A DNA stretch of 7,182 nucleotides from an uncultured bacterium. GTDB lineage: Bacteria > Verrucomicrobiota > Lentisphaeria > Victivallales > Victivallaceae. The stretch spans positions 1 to 7,182 of the forward strand of contig URVC01000097.1 of assembly GCA_900551245.1 (NCBI GenBank), in the 5' to 3' direction. The notes beneath the pieces were generated by a model. The model saw nothing but the letters and a program-made list of their open reading frames with translations. It searched no databases and was not told the origin of the DNA. Made by a program: the position numbers and the translations under genes. Position 1 is the first letter of the stretch; each line of letters starts with the position of its first letter. This document shows, piece after piece, positions 1 through 5,129 of this stretch.

Positions 1-22
1 TTGCATCCAGAACCATCATCTT

Positions 23-949
23 TCAACTTTTTCTTTTCCTATGGGATGGCTGTGATTCTGCGTCATGACTACCTTCCTCCCCTTCTGTAAATGAATCGCC
101 GTCTTCCGGCCCGCTCACGGCACGGAGACGGAACTCCCCCGGCGTCATGCCGTAACAGCGACGGAAACATCCGGCGAAGTAGCTGCAATCCGGAAAACCG
201 GAACTGGCGGCGATCTCCTTGATTGAACGGTGTGTGCTGGTCAGCTCCTCCGCGGCGTTTTCCAGCCGTCGTCGCTTAAGCCACTCCAGCGGACTGGTCT
301 GATAGGCCTCCATCCAGAGCCGGTAGAAGTTTCTGTGGGAGAATCCGAACTTCTCCGCCAACCGGGCAACGGAGATCTTCTCGTCGAGATGAAACCGCAT
401 GTAGGATTCCGCGCTTGCGAGCAGGCTGTGCTCCAGGCGCCGACTGCCGGCTTCACGCTGCAGTGCCAACTCTTGAATGATGCAGTAACAGAGTGAATCA
501 ATCCGGTTGGCGACCCCGAATTCGCTCACGTGTTCAAGCAGCTCACGAATTTCGGTCACATGGCGGCGCAAGGAGTCGTCGAGTTTCACCGCCCAGATCA
601 GTTGACGGGCGGAGATCAGTCCCTCCTGTATCATCTTCCGGGCTACCTCGAGCGAATACTGGAAGGAGATGAACTCGCGAATGTCGCATGAATCGTTCCG
701 AAACAGCAGATTCGCCGGTTTCACCAGCACATTCGGGAAGGTCATCGTCAGCGGTTTTCCTCCAATCGAATCAGCTGATTCCGGATTGTCGGAGAGCAGT
801 CGCAATGCAACCTCCCAAGCGTTCCGATTGCGGGTGGAATATAGACCGAAACGGATGTTCCGCTGCAAATTGACGGCAATCAGTTTCACGGGATACGCCG
901 ATGGGTAGACCCGTTTCATCTTCTCGAGAAGAAATATCCGGCACGCCAT
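23..949 (-). CDS. AraC/XylS-family transcriptional regulator
   Basis: A 308-residue DNA-binding regulator. The C-terminal ~100 residues form the double helix-turn-helix of the AraC family: first HTH about residues 192-212 (ISVARLAEKFGFSHRNFYRL), second about 241-263 (SIKEIAASSGFPDCSYFAGC), followed by the family signature CYGMTPGEFR at 265-274. The N-terminal ~180 residues should be the effector or dimerisation part but carry no motif I can tie to a ligand. The open frame extends 55 codons further upstream, to 1114. I chose the ATG at 949 because AGGAG lies 6 nt before it and a good promoter (998-1026) sits inside the longer version. The last ~28 residues are a charged Glu/Asp/Ser/Lys tail beyond the usual AraC end. 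It is transcribed divergently from the GntR/LacI-type gene. Its target is unknown; many AraC proteins control a neighbouring sugar-use gene, but none is visible here. Confidence 0.93.
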   Translation of the reverse strand: MACRIFLLEKMKRVYPSAYPVKLIAVNLQRNIRFGLYSTRNRNAWEVALRLLSDNPESADSIGGKPLTMTFPNVLVKPANLLFRNDSCDIREFISFQYSLEVARKMIQEGLISARQLIWAVKLDDSLRRHVTEIRELLEHVSEFGVANRIDSLCYCIIQELALQREAGSRRLEHSLLASAESYMRFHLDEKISVARLAEKFGFSHRNFYRLWMEAYQTSPLEWLKRRRLENAAEELTSTHRSIKEIAASSGFPDCSYFAGCFRRCYGMTPGEFRLRAVSGPEDGDSFTEGEEGSHDAESQPSHRKRKS

Positions 950-997
950 GTTCCGCTCCTGTTTGAAAGAATTCCCCAGTTTTCCATCTTCGGATTC

Positions 998-1026
998 ATT
1001 ATACCCAATTTTCGTCGGAAAAACAA
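998..1026 (-). promoter_or_regulatory. Sigma70-type promoter of the AraC-family gene
   Basis: On the minus strand TTGTTT (1026-1021) is followed after 17 bp by a consensus TATAAT (1003-998), preceded by GGG. This predicts a start near 991 and a leader of about 40 nt before the ATG at 949, which has AGGAG in front of it. The promoter falls inside the upstream extension of the open frame, which supports the shorter protein start. Confidence 0.65.
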
Positions 1027-1201
1027 CCTGTCTGGCACAATCGTCATATTCTTTTTTGTGAAATAACAGTATAAATTCCAGTTTGCTCCGGCATCTTCCG
1101 TCTTTTCCGGTCAAATCAGCGCAAAGGAATAAGTTGGGGTTGATTTTGCCCGAAATTTCAAAGGTTTTCTCCTCAAAAAATTTTTTCTCAGCGGCGCTGC
1201 A

Positions 1202-1229
1202 TTGTTTTTTCCGTTTCTCCGGGTATAAT
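1202..1229 (+). promoter_or_regulatory. Sigma70-type promoter of the GntR/LacI hybrid regulator gene
   Basis: TTGTTT (1202-1207), a 16-bp spacer and a consensus TATAAT (1224-1229) preceded by GGG. The predicted start is near 1236, leaving about 50 nt of leader before the ATG at 1286. The spacer begins TTTCCG, closely matching the divergent AraC promoter. The stretch between the two promoters (1027-1201) shows no gene or clear structure apart from an A6T6 run around 1175-1187. Confidence 0.65.
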
Positions 1230-1248
1230 TACAGCAGACGACACAAAG

Positions 1249-1270
1249 CTCCGCCGCGGAGATGCGGCGG
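1249..1270 (+). promoter_or_regulatory. Mutually exclusive GC-rich hairpins in the regulator leader
   Basis: Two overlapping perfect inverted repeats lie in the 5' leader: CTCCG-CCG-CGGAG (1249-1261) and CCGCCGC-GGAGAT-GCGGCGG (1251-1270). They share bases, so only one can form at a time. The second puts GGAG in its loop and ends only 5 nt before the real ribosome-binding GGAGA (1276-1280). Either could hinder ribosome access, or the DNA palindrome could be an autoregulatory operator. Function is inferred. Confidence 0.4.
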
Positions 1271-1285
1271 CAACCGGAGAATTCG

Positions 1286-2410
1286 ATGACGGCAGTGAAA
1301 CGGCAGATCCAGTATCGGGAGGTGGCGGAAAAAATCCGGGCGGAAATTCTGCGGGAAAAATTCCCGCACGGCACGCCGCTTTTCTCCGCTCCGCAATTCG
1401 CAAAACAGTACAAAGTTTCGCTCAAAACCGCAAACTCCGCCCTGAACTATCTTGCCGCGGCCGGCGTCATCTTCCGGCGGCAGGGCAGCGGCAGTTTCGT
1501 CAACCATCCCGGTGAGGAGAAACGCAGTTTCCTCATCGGCTGCACCTTGTACGACCGCCAGCAGGATCGCGACTCCAAAGTGAAACAGATTCTGGCTGTA
1601 GCCGGGGAGCAGGCCGCTGATCTTCTCAAGCGGGAGGGCTGTCACATCCGTTCCATTCCGACGGAAGCCTGGCTCGCTCCGCAGCAGGGAATCGACTGCT
1701 TCCGCCGGCTGGACGGCCTGCTGCTCTCCGGCGCCGCGCTGCTGGAGGAGAGCTGCCGGGCCCTCGTCGAACAGCTGGAAATTCCGGTGGTCGTGTTCCA
1801 GTCCGGCGCTCAATGGGCTCTTCAGGTTTCGCAGGTGATCGTCAATCACGTGCCCGGAATCCGGGAGATCTTCCGACAGGCCACCCGCCGTTACACCGGC
1901 TTGACGGTGCTCTACCTCAACCACCCCAATGGAAACATCCGCAAAAACGCCTTCATCAGGGAAGCGCTGCGGGCGGGCTACCGCCTCTCCGAAATCGAGT
2001 GCTGCGAATTCGGCGCGGGCGAGGAGCTCTACCGCCTCGACCGCACCCTGGCCGAGCGCTGCCGCGGACGGCTGCTCTTCTCCTGTTCGGACCTCATCAC
2101 CTGGCGGCTGACCGGCGCGCTGTCGGATGCCGGATTGCAGTACATGCGCGACTACGAACTGGTCGGTTACGACAACTTCGAATCGCACGGCGTGCACTTC
2201 TGGCCGGAACCGACCGTGACTTCGATGGATTATCCCCTTGCGGAAGAGGCGGCGGCCGCCGCAGCGTCAAGGGAGCCGCGCACAGCTTCACCCGGTTCAC
2301 GCTGCCGGGAACCATCGAAGCCGCGCCGAAAGCGCAGGATCGCGGGCGGAAACTCGAATTCCGCGAGGATGAGGAGGAGGCCGAACTCGCTGCGGCCCAT
2401 GAAATGTTAA
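1286..2410 (+). CDS. GntR-HTH/LacI-sensor hybrid transcriptional regulator, 3' end disrupted
   Basis: A one-component regulator. Residues 1-72 form a GntR winged helix-turn-helix (YREVAEKIRAEILREKFPHGT ... SAPQFAKQYKVSLKTANSALNYL, then GVIFRRQGSGSFV, the wing). From about residue 82 follows a LacI/periplasmic-binding-protein-like sensor fold, with DGLLLSGA at 143-150, the RETGL-type strand at 202-210, and a near-C-terminal YELVGYDNFES plus PEPTVTSMDYPLAE, which is the LacI-family hallmark. The start at 1286 is chosen for GGAGA 5 nt upstream; the in-frame ATG at 1262 has GGAG directly abutting it. Recognisable sequence ends near residue 325 (about 2260) in an Ala/GC run. The remaining ~49 residues in this frame are Arg/Pro/Ser-rich and look like out-of-frame translation, while good codon use moves to frame 1. 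The ligand, probably a sugar by family analogy, is unknown. Confidence 0.88.
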   Translation: MTAVKRQIQYREVAEKIRAEILREKFPHGTPLFSAPQFAKQYKVSLKTANSALNYLAAAGVIFRRQGSGSFVNHPGEEKRSFLIGCTLYDRQQDRDSKVKQILAVAGEQAADLLKREGCHIRSIPTEAWLAPQQGIDCFRRLDGLLLSGAALLEESCRALVEQLEIPVVVFQSGAQWALQVSQVIVNHVPGIREIFRQATRRYTGLTVLYLNHPNGNIRKNAFIREALRAGYRLSEIECCEFGAGEELYRLDRTLAERCRGRLLFSCSDLITWRLTGALSDAGLQYMRDYELVGYDNFESHGVHFWPEPTVTSMDYPLAEEAAAAAASREPRTASPGSRCREPSKPRRKRRIAGGNSNSARMRRRPNSLRPMKC

Positions 2411-2511
2411 CCAGGCCGCCGCGCGAGACGGACGATGACGCACTCGATTTGTCGATCGCGCATGATTTTATCACCAACAACCACAAAGGAGATGACGAAG
2501 ATGAGTATTAA
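2265..2511 (+). pseudogene. Acidic C-terminal protein fragment without a start codon
   Basis: From about 2265 the coding signal (GC-rich third positions, sensible residues) lies in frame 1 and runs to TAA at 2509-2511. It reads HSFTRFTLPGTIEAAPKAQD, then a Glu/Asp-rich stretch, then LDLSIAHDFITNNHKGDDEDEY. No start codon with a ribosome site exists in this frame. Two readings are possible. (a) A one-base frameshift in the 2250-2270 GCG/GCC run: HSFTRFTLPGTIE resembles the last strands of a LacI-type domain, so at least the first part could be the true end of the upstream regulator. (b) The tail of an unrelated, probably phage or mobile, gene fused at a rearrangement point. I do not recognise the acidic part. 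Confidence 0.5.
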
Positions 2512-2596
2512 CAGCACTGACAACCGGCCGCATAATCTGAGCTTTGATGCCTATAAGGCGGGGCTTGAAAACTACAGCTTGCCGGGCGCGCCCTAA
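2501..2596 (+). pseudogene. Small coupled ORF, probably 3'-truncated
   Basis: This 31-codon ORF begins MSINSTDNRPHNLSFDAYKA and ends LPGAP-stop. The ATG at 2501 overlaps the stop of the preceding frame (2509-2511) and has AAAGGAG 9 nt before it, an arrangement typical of translational coupling inside an operon, so the start is likely genuine. The reading stops immediately after a perfect palindrome, GGGCGCGCCC (2584-2593), beyond which the DNA belongs to a minus-strand gene. I read it as the 5' end of a longer gene cut off at that point. No family recognised. Confidence 0.45.
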
Positions 2597-2668
2597 GAGC
2601 GCATAGATGTTTCCATCGGTTCCAATCAGAACACAGGGAATTCCGGACTGTTTTTCTTCGGGAGTCAT
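2585..2668 (-). pseudogene. 5' fragment of a small phage-type protein (IGTDGNIYALLGR)
   Basis: The ATG at 2668 has AAGGTGA 7 nt upstream. The first ~28 residues read MTPEEKQSGIPCVLIGTDGN then IYALLGRA. This matches, from memory, the start of short (~70 aa) proteins common in phages and mobile elements, with an LxGxDGNAFAxLGR-like motif followed by a basic RRALRRAG-like helix. Here the frame runs on to 2471, but after GRA it only mirrors the opposite-strand ORF and no longer resembles the family. The breakpoint is at or close to the palindrome 2584-2593. It lies 51 nt downstream of the coiled-coil gene in the same direction, so the two probably formed one operon. Confidence 0.5.
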
Positions 2669-2719
2669 TTTACATCACCTTGTTTTTTGGGTGACGGCCT
2701 TTCGACCGCCCCGCGTTGA

Positions 2720-2959
2720 TTATTGGAGAGCCTTGAAAAGTTCTTCCGTTTTGATTTTTTCATCGGCGGCGGTAACCTTGGCGACTGCCTCGGCGACCTG
2801 ATTGTGGAGTTCTTTCAGGTCGCTGATCCACAGGTTGTCATTTTCGATCTGCTGAATCAGTCCCTCCATCCGTTGCTTCAGTTCTTTCAGAACCTTCTGT
2901 TTTGTCAGGCGCGCCTCGGCGGCATTTGCCTTGATTGCGGTTTCGAGTCTGTTGTTCAT
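2720..2959 (-). CDS. Small coiled-coil hypothetical protein
   Basis: A 79-residue, highly charged, almost entirely helical protein (MNNRLETAIKANAAEARLTK ... EELFKALQ). Leu/Ile/Val/Met heptads from about residue 23 to 60 predict a coiled coil, so oligomerisation or a scaffold/accessory role is plausible; no enzyme motif is present. The open frame extends 21 codons upstream to 3022, but I chose the ATG at 2959 because AAAGGGA lies 6 nt in front of it, and the extra residues (HCKWGGKDAAPTEDNRKGTE) look like untranslated leader. Its only same-strand neighbour is the truncated phage-type gene 51 nt downstream, suggesting a remnant of a phage or mobile-element operon. Function unknown. Confidence 0.7.
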   Translation of the reverse strand: MNNRLETAIKANAAEARLTKQKVLKELKQRMEGLIQQIENDNLWISDLKELHNQVAEAVAKVTAADEKIKTEELFKALQ

Positions 2960-3018
2960 TTCTGTTCCCTTTCGGTTGTCTTCTGTCGGTGCGGCGTCCT
3001 TCCCGCCCCATTTACAGT

Positions 3019-3039
3019 GCATACAATGCCATGATATGC
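3019..3039. promoter_or_regulatory. Near-palindromic candidate operator
   Basis: A 21-bp imperfect palindrome, GCATA/TATGC outside and ATG/CAT inside around a central C; 8 of 10 pairs match. It overlaps the predicted transcription start of the minus-strand coiled-coil gene (candidate promoter 3041-3070). That position and symmetry suit a dimeric repressor, such as a phage-type one, but no repressor gene is visible. Confidence 0.3.
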
Positions 3040-3040
3040 G

Positions 3041-3070
3041 TTAATAGCCAGTAGTTTGCAAAAGAAACAA
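3041..3070 (-). promoter_or_regulatory. Candidate promoter for the coiled-coil gene
   Basis: On the minus strand TTGTTT (3070-3065), an 18-bp spacer and TATTAA (3046-3041; 4 of 6 consensus). The -35 hexamer is identical to those of the two regulator promoters. The predicted leader to the ATG at 2959 is about 75 nt. Moderate to weak support. Confidence 0.3.
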
Positions 3071-3400
3071 CGATAATAAATATGGGGTTATTTCGTTGAT
3101 TTTGAGGTATTTGCATTTGCAATAAAAACAAGTGGTGCTGCGGGGGGGGGGATGACAGTTTCACCTGACAGCATGGAAAAAGAGTTATGCAAGTATGGCA
3201 GAGCGATATCCGGGGAAATTATGCAGAAAAAATATTGGGGCACTGCTCGCATCGCCCTGCTCATAAATTCCCCTTTGTCCGCAAAGTTACAGGGTGTGTT
3301 GCGCAAATGCGGGACCGGGTCGCATGCCCCTGATCGCAGTATAAAAATTCCCCGGCGACAAAGCCCTTTGTGCGCGATTGACTAATGCATTTGGGCAGAT
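3071..3400. other. Non-coding stretch with a 10-G homopolymer
   Basis: About 330 bp with no convincing gene. It holds a run of ten G (3142-3151), small inverted repeats (TTGCA-TT-TGCAA at 3111-3122; ATGCG...CGCAT, a 6-bp stem, at 3307-3325) and ACAAAG-CC-CTTTGT at about 3356-3370. Short open frames on both strands cross the G tract. The minus one (3264-3088, 58 aa, AAAGGGG before its ATG) is the better of the two, but neither has a recognisable domain. The G tract could be slippage-prone, which would matter only if one of these frames or a flanking promoter is used. Confidence 0.5.
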
Positions 3401-3401
3401 C

Positions 3402-3470
3402 TCAAATATTTCCGATTGGAAAATCAAAATATCACCGATTAAAAGTTGAAAAAATCGCCGATCGTGGTAT
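3402..3470 (+). repeat. Three imperfect 23-bp direct repeats (CCGATT core) over the ATPase promoter
   Basis: Units 3402-3424, 3425-3447 and 3448-3470 place CCGATT, CCGATT and CCGATC at 3412, 3435 and 3458, exactly 23 bp apart. An A/T-rich arm (AAATAT or AAAAAAT) precedes the core in each, and A-rich sequence follows it in the first two. Units 1 and 2 match at about 15 of 23 positions. The second unit runs into the -35 box and the third fills the spacer, so a protein bound here would control the ATPase gene; tandem sites could equally be a recombinase/transposase-binding array. The spacing is about two helical turns, which places the sites on a similar face of the DNA. Confidence 0.5.
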
Positions 3471-3473
3471 AGT
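3446..3473 (+). promoter_or_regulatory. Promoter of the AAA+ ATPase gene
   Basis: TTGAAA (3446-3451), a 16-bp spacer and TATAGT (3468-3473), with TGG directly before the -10 (extended -10 element). The predicted start is about 3480, giving a ~20-nt leader that carries a strong AGGAGGTGA (3487-3495) before the ATG at 3502. It is embedded in the 23-bp repeat set. Confidence 0.6.
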
Positions 3474-3501
3474 TAGCTAAACATCCAGGAGGTGAACGCT
3501 C

Positions 3502-4776
3502 ATGTACAAAAAAGAATACCGTCCACGTTTCGTTGATAAAATGGTTGAAGACTATTTGGAAACATTTGGTGCTGTCGTTATTGAAGGACCGAAGTGGTGT
3601 GGCAAAACGTGGACATCTTCCATGCACAGTCGAAGTGAGTTTTTGCTAGGAGACCCATCCGGAAATTTTCAGAATAAACATTTGGCAGAAATTTCTCCAG
3701 CAACAGTATTAACTGGAGCAACGCCCCGTCTTCTTGATGAATGGCAATCTGTTCCAGGACTGTGGGATGCCGTTCGAGCGGAGGTTGATACTCGTAATGC
3801 CAAAGGACAATTCATTTTAACTGGTTCAGCAACGCCGCAACGCAAGGGGATTATGCACAGCGGTGCTGGCCGTATAGGCAGAATCAGAATGCGTCCTATG
3901 ACTTTATTTGAAGCTGGGCACTCCTCCGGAATGTTTTCACTGCAAAAGATTTGTCAAGGAGAACTTGTTCCGGCCCTGACTGGTGAAGTTGAGTTGCCTA
4001 GTTTAGCTGCCCTGATTGTTCGTGGCGGATGGCCAGGCAACCAAACGTCATCTGAACGTAATGCTGGTCTTTTGGCCAAAGAATACATAAAAGCGGTGCT
4101 TGAGAACGATATCTATCAAATTGATGAAGTGAAACGCGATGCCCATAAAATCCATCTTCTTCTAAGATCGCTAGCCAGGAACGAAAGCACAACCGCCTCA
4201 AATCGGGTATTGAAGAACGACATTCATGAAATTGATGCAGAAAACATTGATGATGATTCAATTACTAATTATCTTGATGTGTGCCGCCGACTTTTTTTGA
4301 CAGACAATCTTCCTCCTTTTTCTCCGGAAACCCGATCTTCAATCCGAATCAAACAATCGGAAAAACGTCTTCTGGCCGACCCATCGCTTGCCTGTGGTTT
4401 GCTGGCACTCTCGCCGCAAGGACTTATCCATGACCTGAATACCTTCGGTTTCCTTTTTGAGGCAATGTGTCTTAGAGATTTGAGAATTTATGCCAACAGC
4501 TTCGGTGCTGAATTGTATCATTATCAGGATTATCGGGATAATGAAATTGATGCTGTTATTGAACTTCCAGATAAATCATGGTGTGCCATAGAAATAAAAC
4601 TTGGGGCGCATCAGATTGATTCTGCGGCACAGGGGCTGTTGAAGATAAATAAAAAAATCGAAGCAAATGGAGGTATTCCTGCTTCTGAATTGTGCGTCAT
4701 ATGCGGGTTAAGCAATGCTGCATATCAGAGACAGGATGGGGTATTTGTTGTGCCAATTACCGCATTGAGAAATTGA
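3502..4776 (+). CDS. AAA+ ATPase with C-terminal DUF4143 / PD-(D/E)XK-like region
   Basis: A 424-residue ATP-binding protein of the widespread AAA_14-DUF4143 family. Walker A is GPKWCGKT (29-36). Walker B is RLLDEWQSVPGLW (76-88; D79/E80). Sensor 1 is FILTGSATP (104-112), followed by the Arg-rich GRIGRIRMRPMTLFE (123-137), typical of this family. About 195-320 is the helical DUF4143 linker (RGGWPGN at 174-180, NDIYQID at 202-208). The C-terminus has FGFLFEAMCLRDL (315-327), then NEIDAVIEL (347-355) and CAIEIKLG (361-368), spacing D350 and E364-x-K366 as in the PD-(D/E)XK nuclease fold. Length is normal, so the gene looks intact. The start is set by AGGAGGTGA. Codon use is clearly more AT-rich than in the regulators, suggesting transfer. 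Family members occur in accessory and defence regions, but the cellular role is not established. ATP-driven DNA action with a possibly catalytic nuclease tail is inference. Confidence 0.92.
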   Translation: MYKKEYRPRFVDKMVEDYLETFGAVVIEGPKWCGKTWTSSMHSRSEFLLGDPSGNFQNKHLAEISPATVLTGATPRLLDEWQSVPGLWDAVRAEVDTRNAKGQFILTGSATPQRKGIMHSGAGRIGRIRMRPMTLFEAGHSSGMFSLQKICQGELVPALTGEVELPSLAALIVRGGWPGNQTSSERNAGLLAKEYIKAVLENDIYQIDEVKRDAHKIHLLLRSLARNESTTASNRVLKNDIHEIDAENIDDDSITNYLDVCRRLFLTDNLPPFSPETRSSIRIKQSEKRLLADPSLACGLLALSPQGLIHDLNTFGFLFEAMCLRDLRIYANSFGAELYHYQDYRDNEIDAVIELPDKSWCAIEIKLGAHQIDSAAQGLLKINKKIEANGGIPASELCVICGLSNAAYQRQDGVFVVPITALRN

Positions 4777-4786
4777 CCCCTCAAAA

Positions 4787-4835
4787 TGAGCAAAGCCCGG
4801 CAGGAATCGAACTCTCACGGGCTTCATTTTGCTCA
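4787..4835 (+). terminator. Bulged hairpin downstream of the ATPase; T-arm-like loop
   Basis: TGAGCAA-AGCCCG (4787-4799) pairs completely with CGGGCT (4818-4823) and TTGCTCA (4829-4835), interrupted only by a 5-nt bulge TCATT. The 18-nt loop, read on the minus strand, contains GAGTTCGATTCC, close to a tRNA T-loop. The hairpin starts 10 nt after the ATPase stop, so termination or 3'-end protection is the simplest role, but there is no U-tract in either direction, so a classic intrinsic terminator is not supported. A recombination site derived from a tRNA 3' end is an alternative. Confidence 0.45.
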
Positions 4836-4838
4836 GAA

Positions 4839-4862
4839 ACTTCGACACTCACGACTTCGACA
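4839..4862 (+). repeat. Tandem direct repeat ACTTCGACA
   Basis: Two exact copies of the 9-mer, at 4839-4847 and 4854-4862, spaced 15 bp and separated by CTCACG. They follow the hairpin immediately. Another CTCAC lies in its loop/stem (4814-4818), and a GTGAG recurs at about 4899-4903. Purpose unknown; possibly binding sites. Confidence 0.35.
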
Positions 4863-5120
4863 GAAAGTTCCGTGATTATGAATTTAATCCCATAACCGTG
4901 AGTTGGCTTGCAGAACCTCGTAGGAACGCCGGGCGATTTCTTTCGTCATATTGGACTGTAAAATTGTCGTAGAATGAAACTTTACTTGAAGCGAGTCAAT
5001 GATTCCACAAGGAAATATAGAACCACATAAACGAATACACTGAATTATTCGAACAGAATTCAAAGCAGGTGGAACATGGGACATCGAATTTAAGGGAACA
5101 AGACCGATGATGGAGTTAAT
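4863..5120. other. Intergenic region before the primase-helicase gene
   Basis: Rest of the 353-bp gap between the two large genes. No ORF with a ribosome site and no good -35/-10 pair was found on the plus strand. The one structural element is an inverted repeat TGAATT-N10-AATTCA at 5041-5062, about 70 bp upstream of the start at 5130 and so in range to be an operator. A minus-strand frame crossing here is only the run-out of a shadow frame. Confidence 0.45.
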
Positions 5121-5129
5121 GGAGGTGAC

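Noticed and set aside
950..1114. N-terminal extension of the AraC-family protein.
   Set aside because: It contains the -10/-35 promoter and the AGGAG site for the ATG at 949, so it is a leader rather than coding.
1229..2197. Minus-strand open frame of 322 codons across the GntR/LacI regulator.
   Set aside because: Typical antisense frame in GC-rich coding DNA; the plus strand carries clear GntR and LacI motifs.
2252..2592. Rare-cutter sites as proof of cloned or vector DNA.
   Set aside because: No vector, marker or linker sequence surrounds them; GC palindromes of this kind occur naturally.
3088..3264. 58-codon minus-strand ORF with AAAGGGG before its ATG.
   Set aside because: No recognisable domain, crosses the 10-G tract and has ambiguous codon use; not enough to call it a gene.
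3402..3470. CRISPR-like array from regular CCGATT spacing.
   Set aside because: The period is only 23 bp with degenerate units, so there is no repeat-spacer structure and no cas gene.
4794..4823. Possible tRNA gene on the minus strand.
   Set aside because: Only a T-loop-like sequence is present, the T-stem pairs poorly, and no anticodon or D arm is found.
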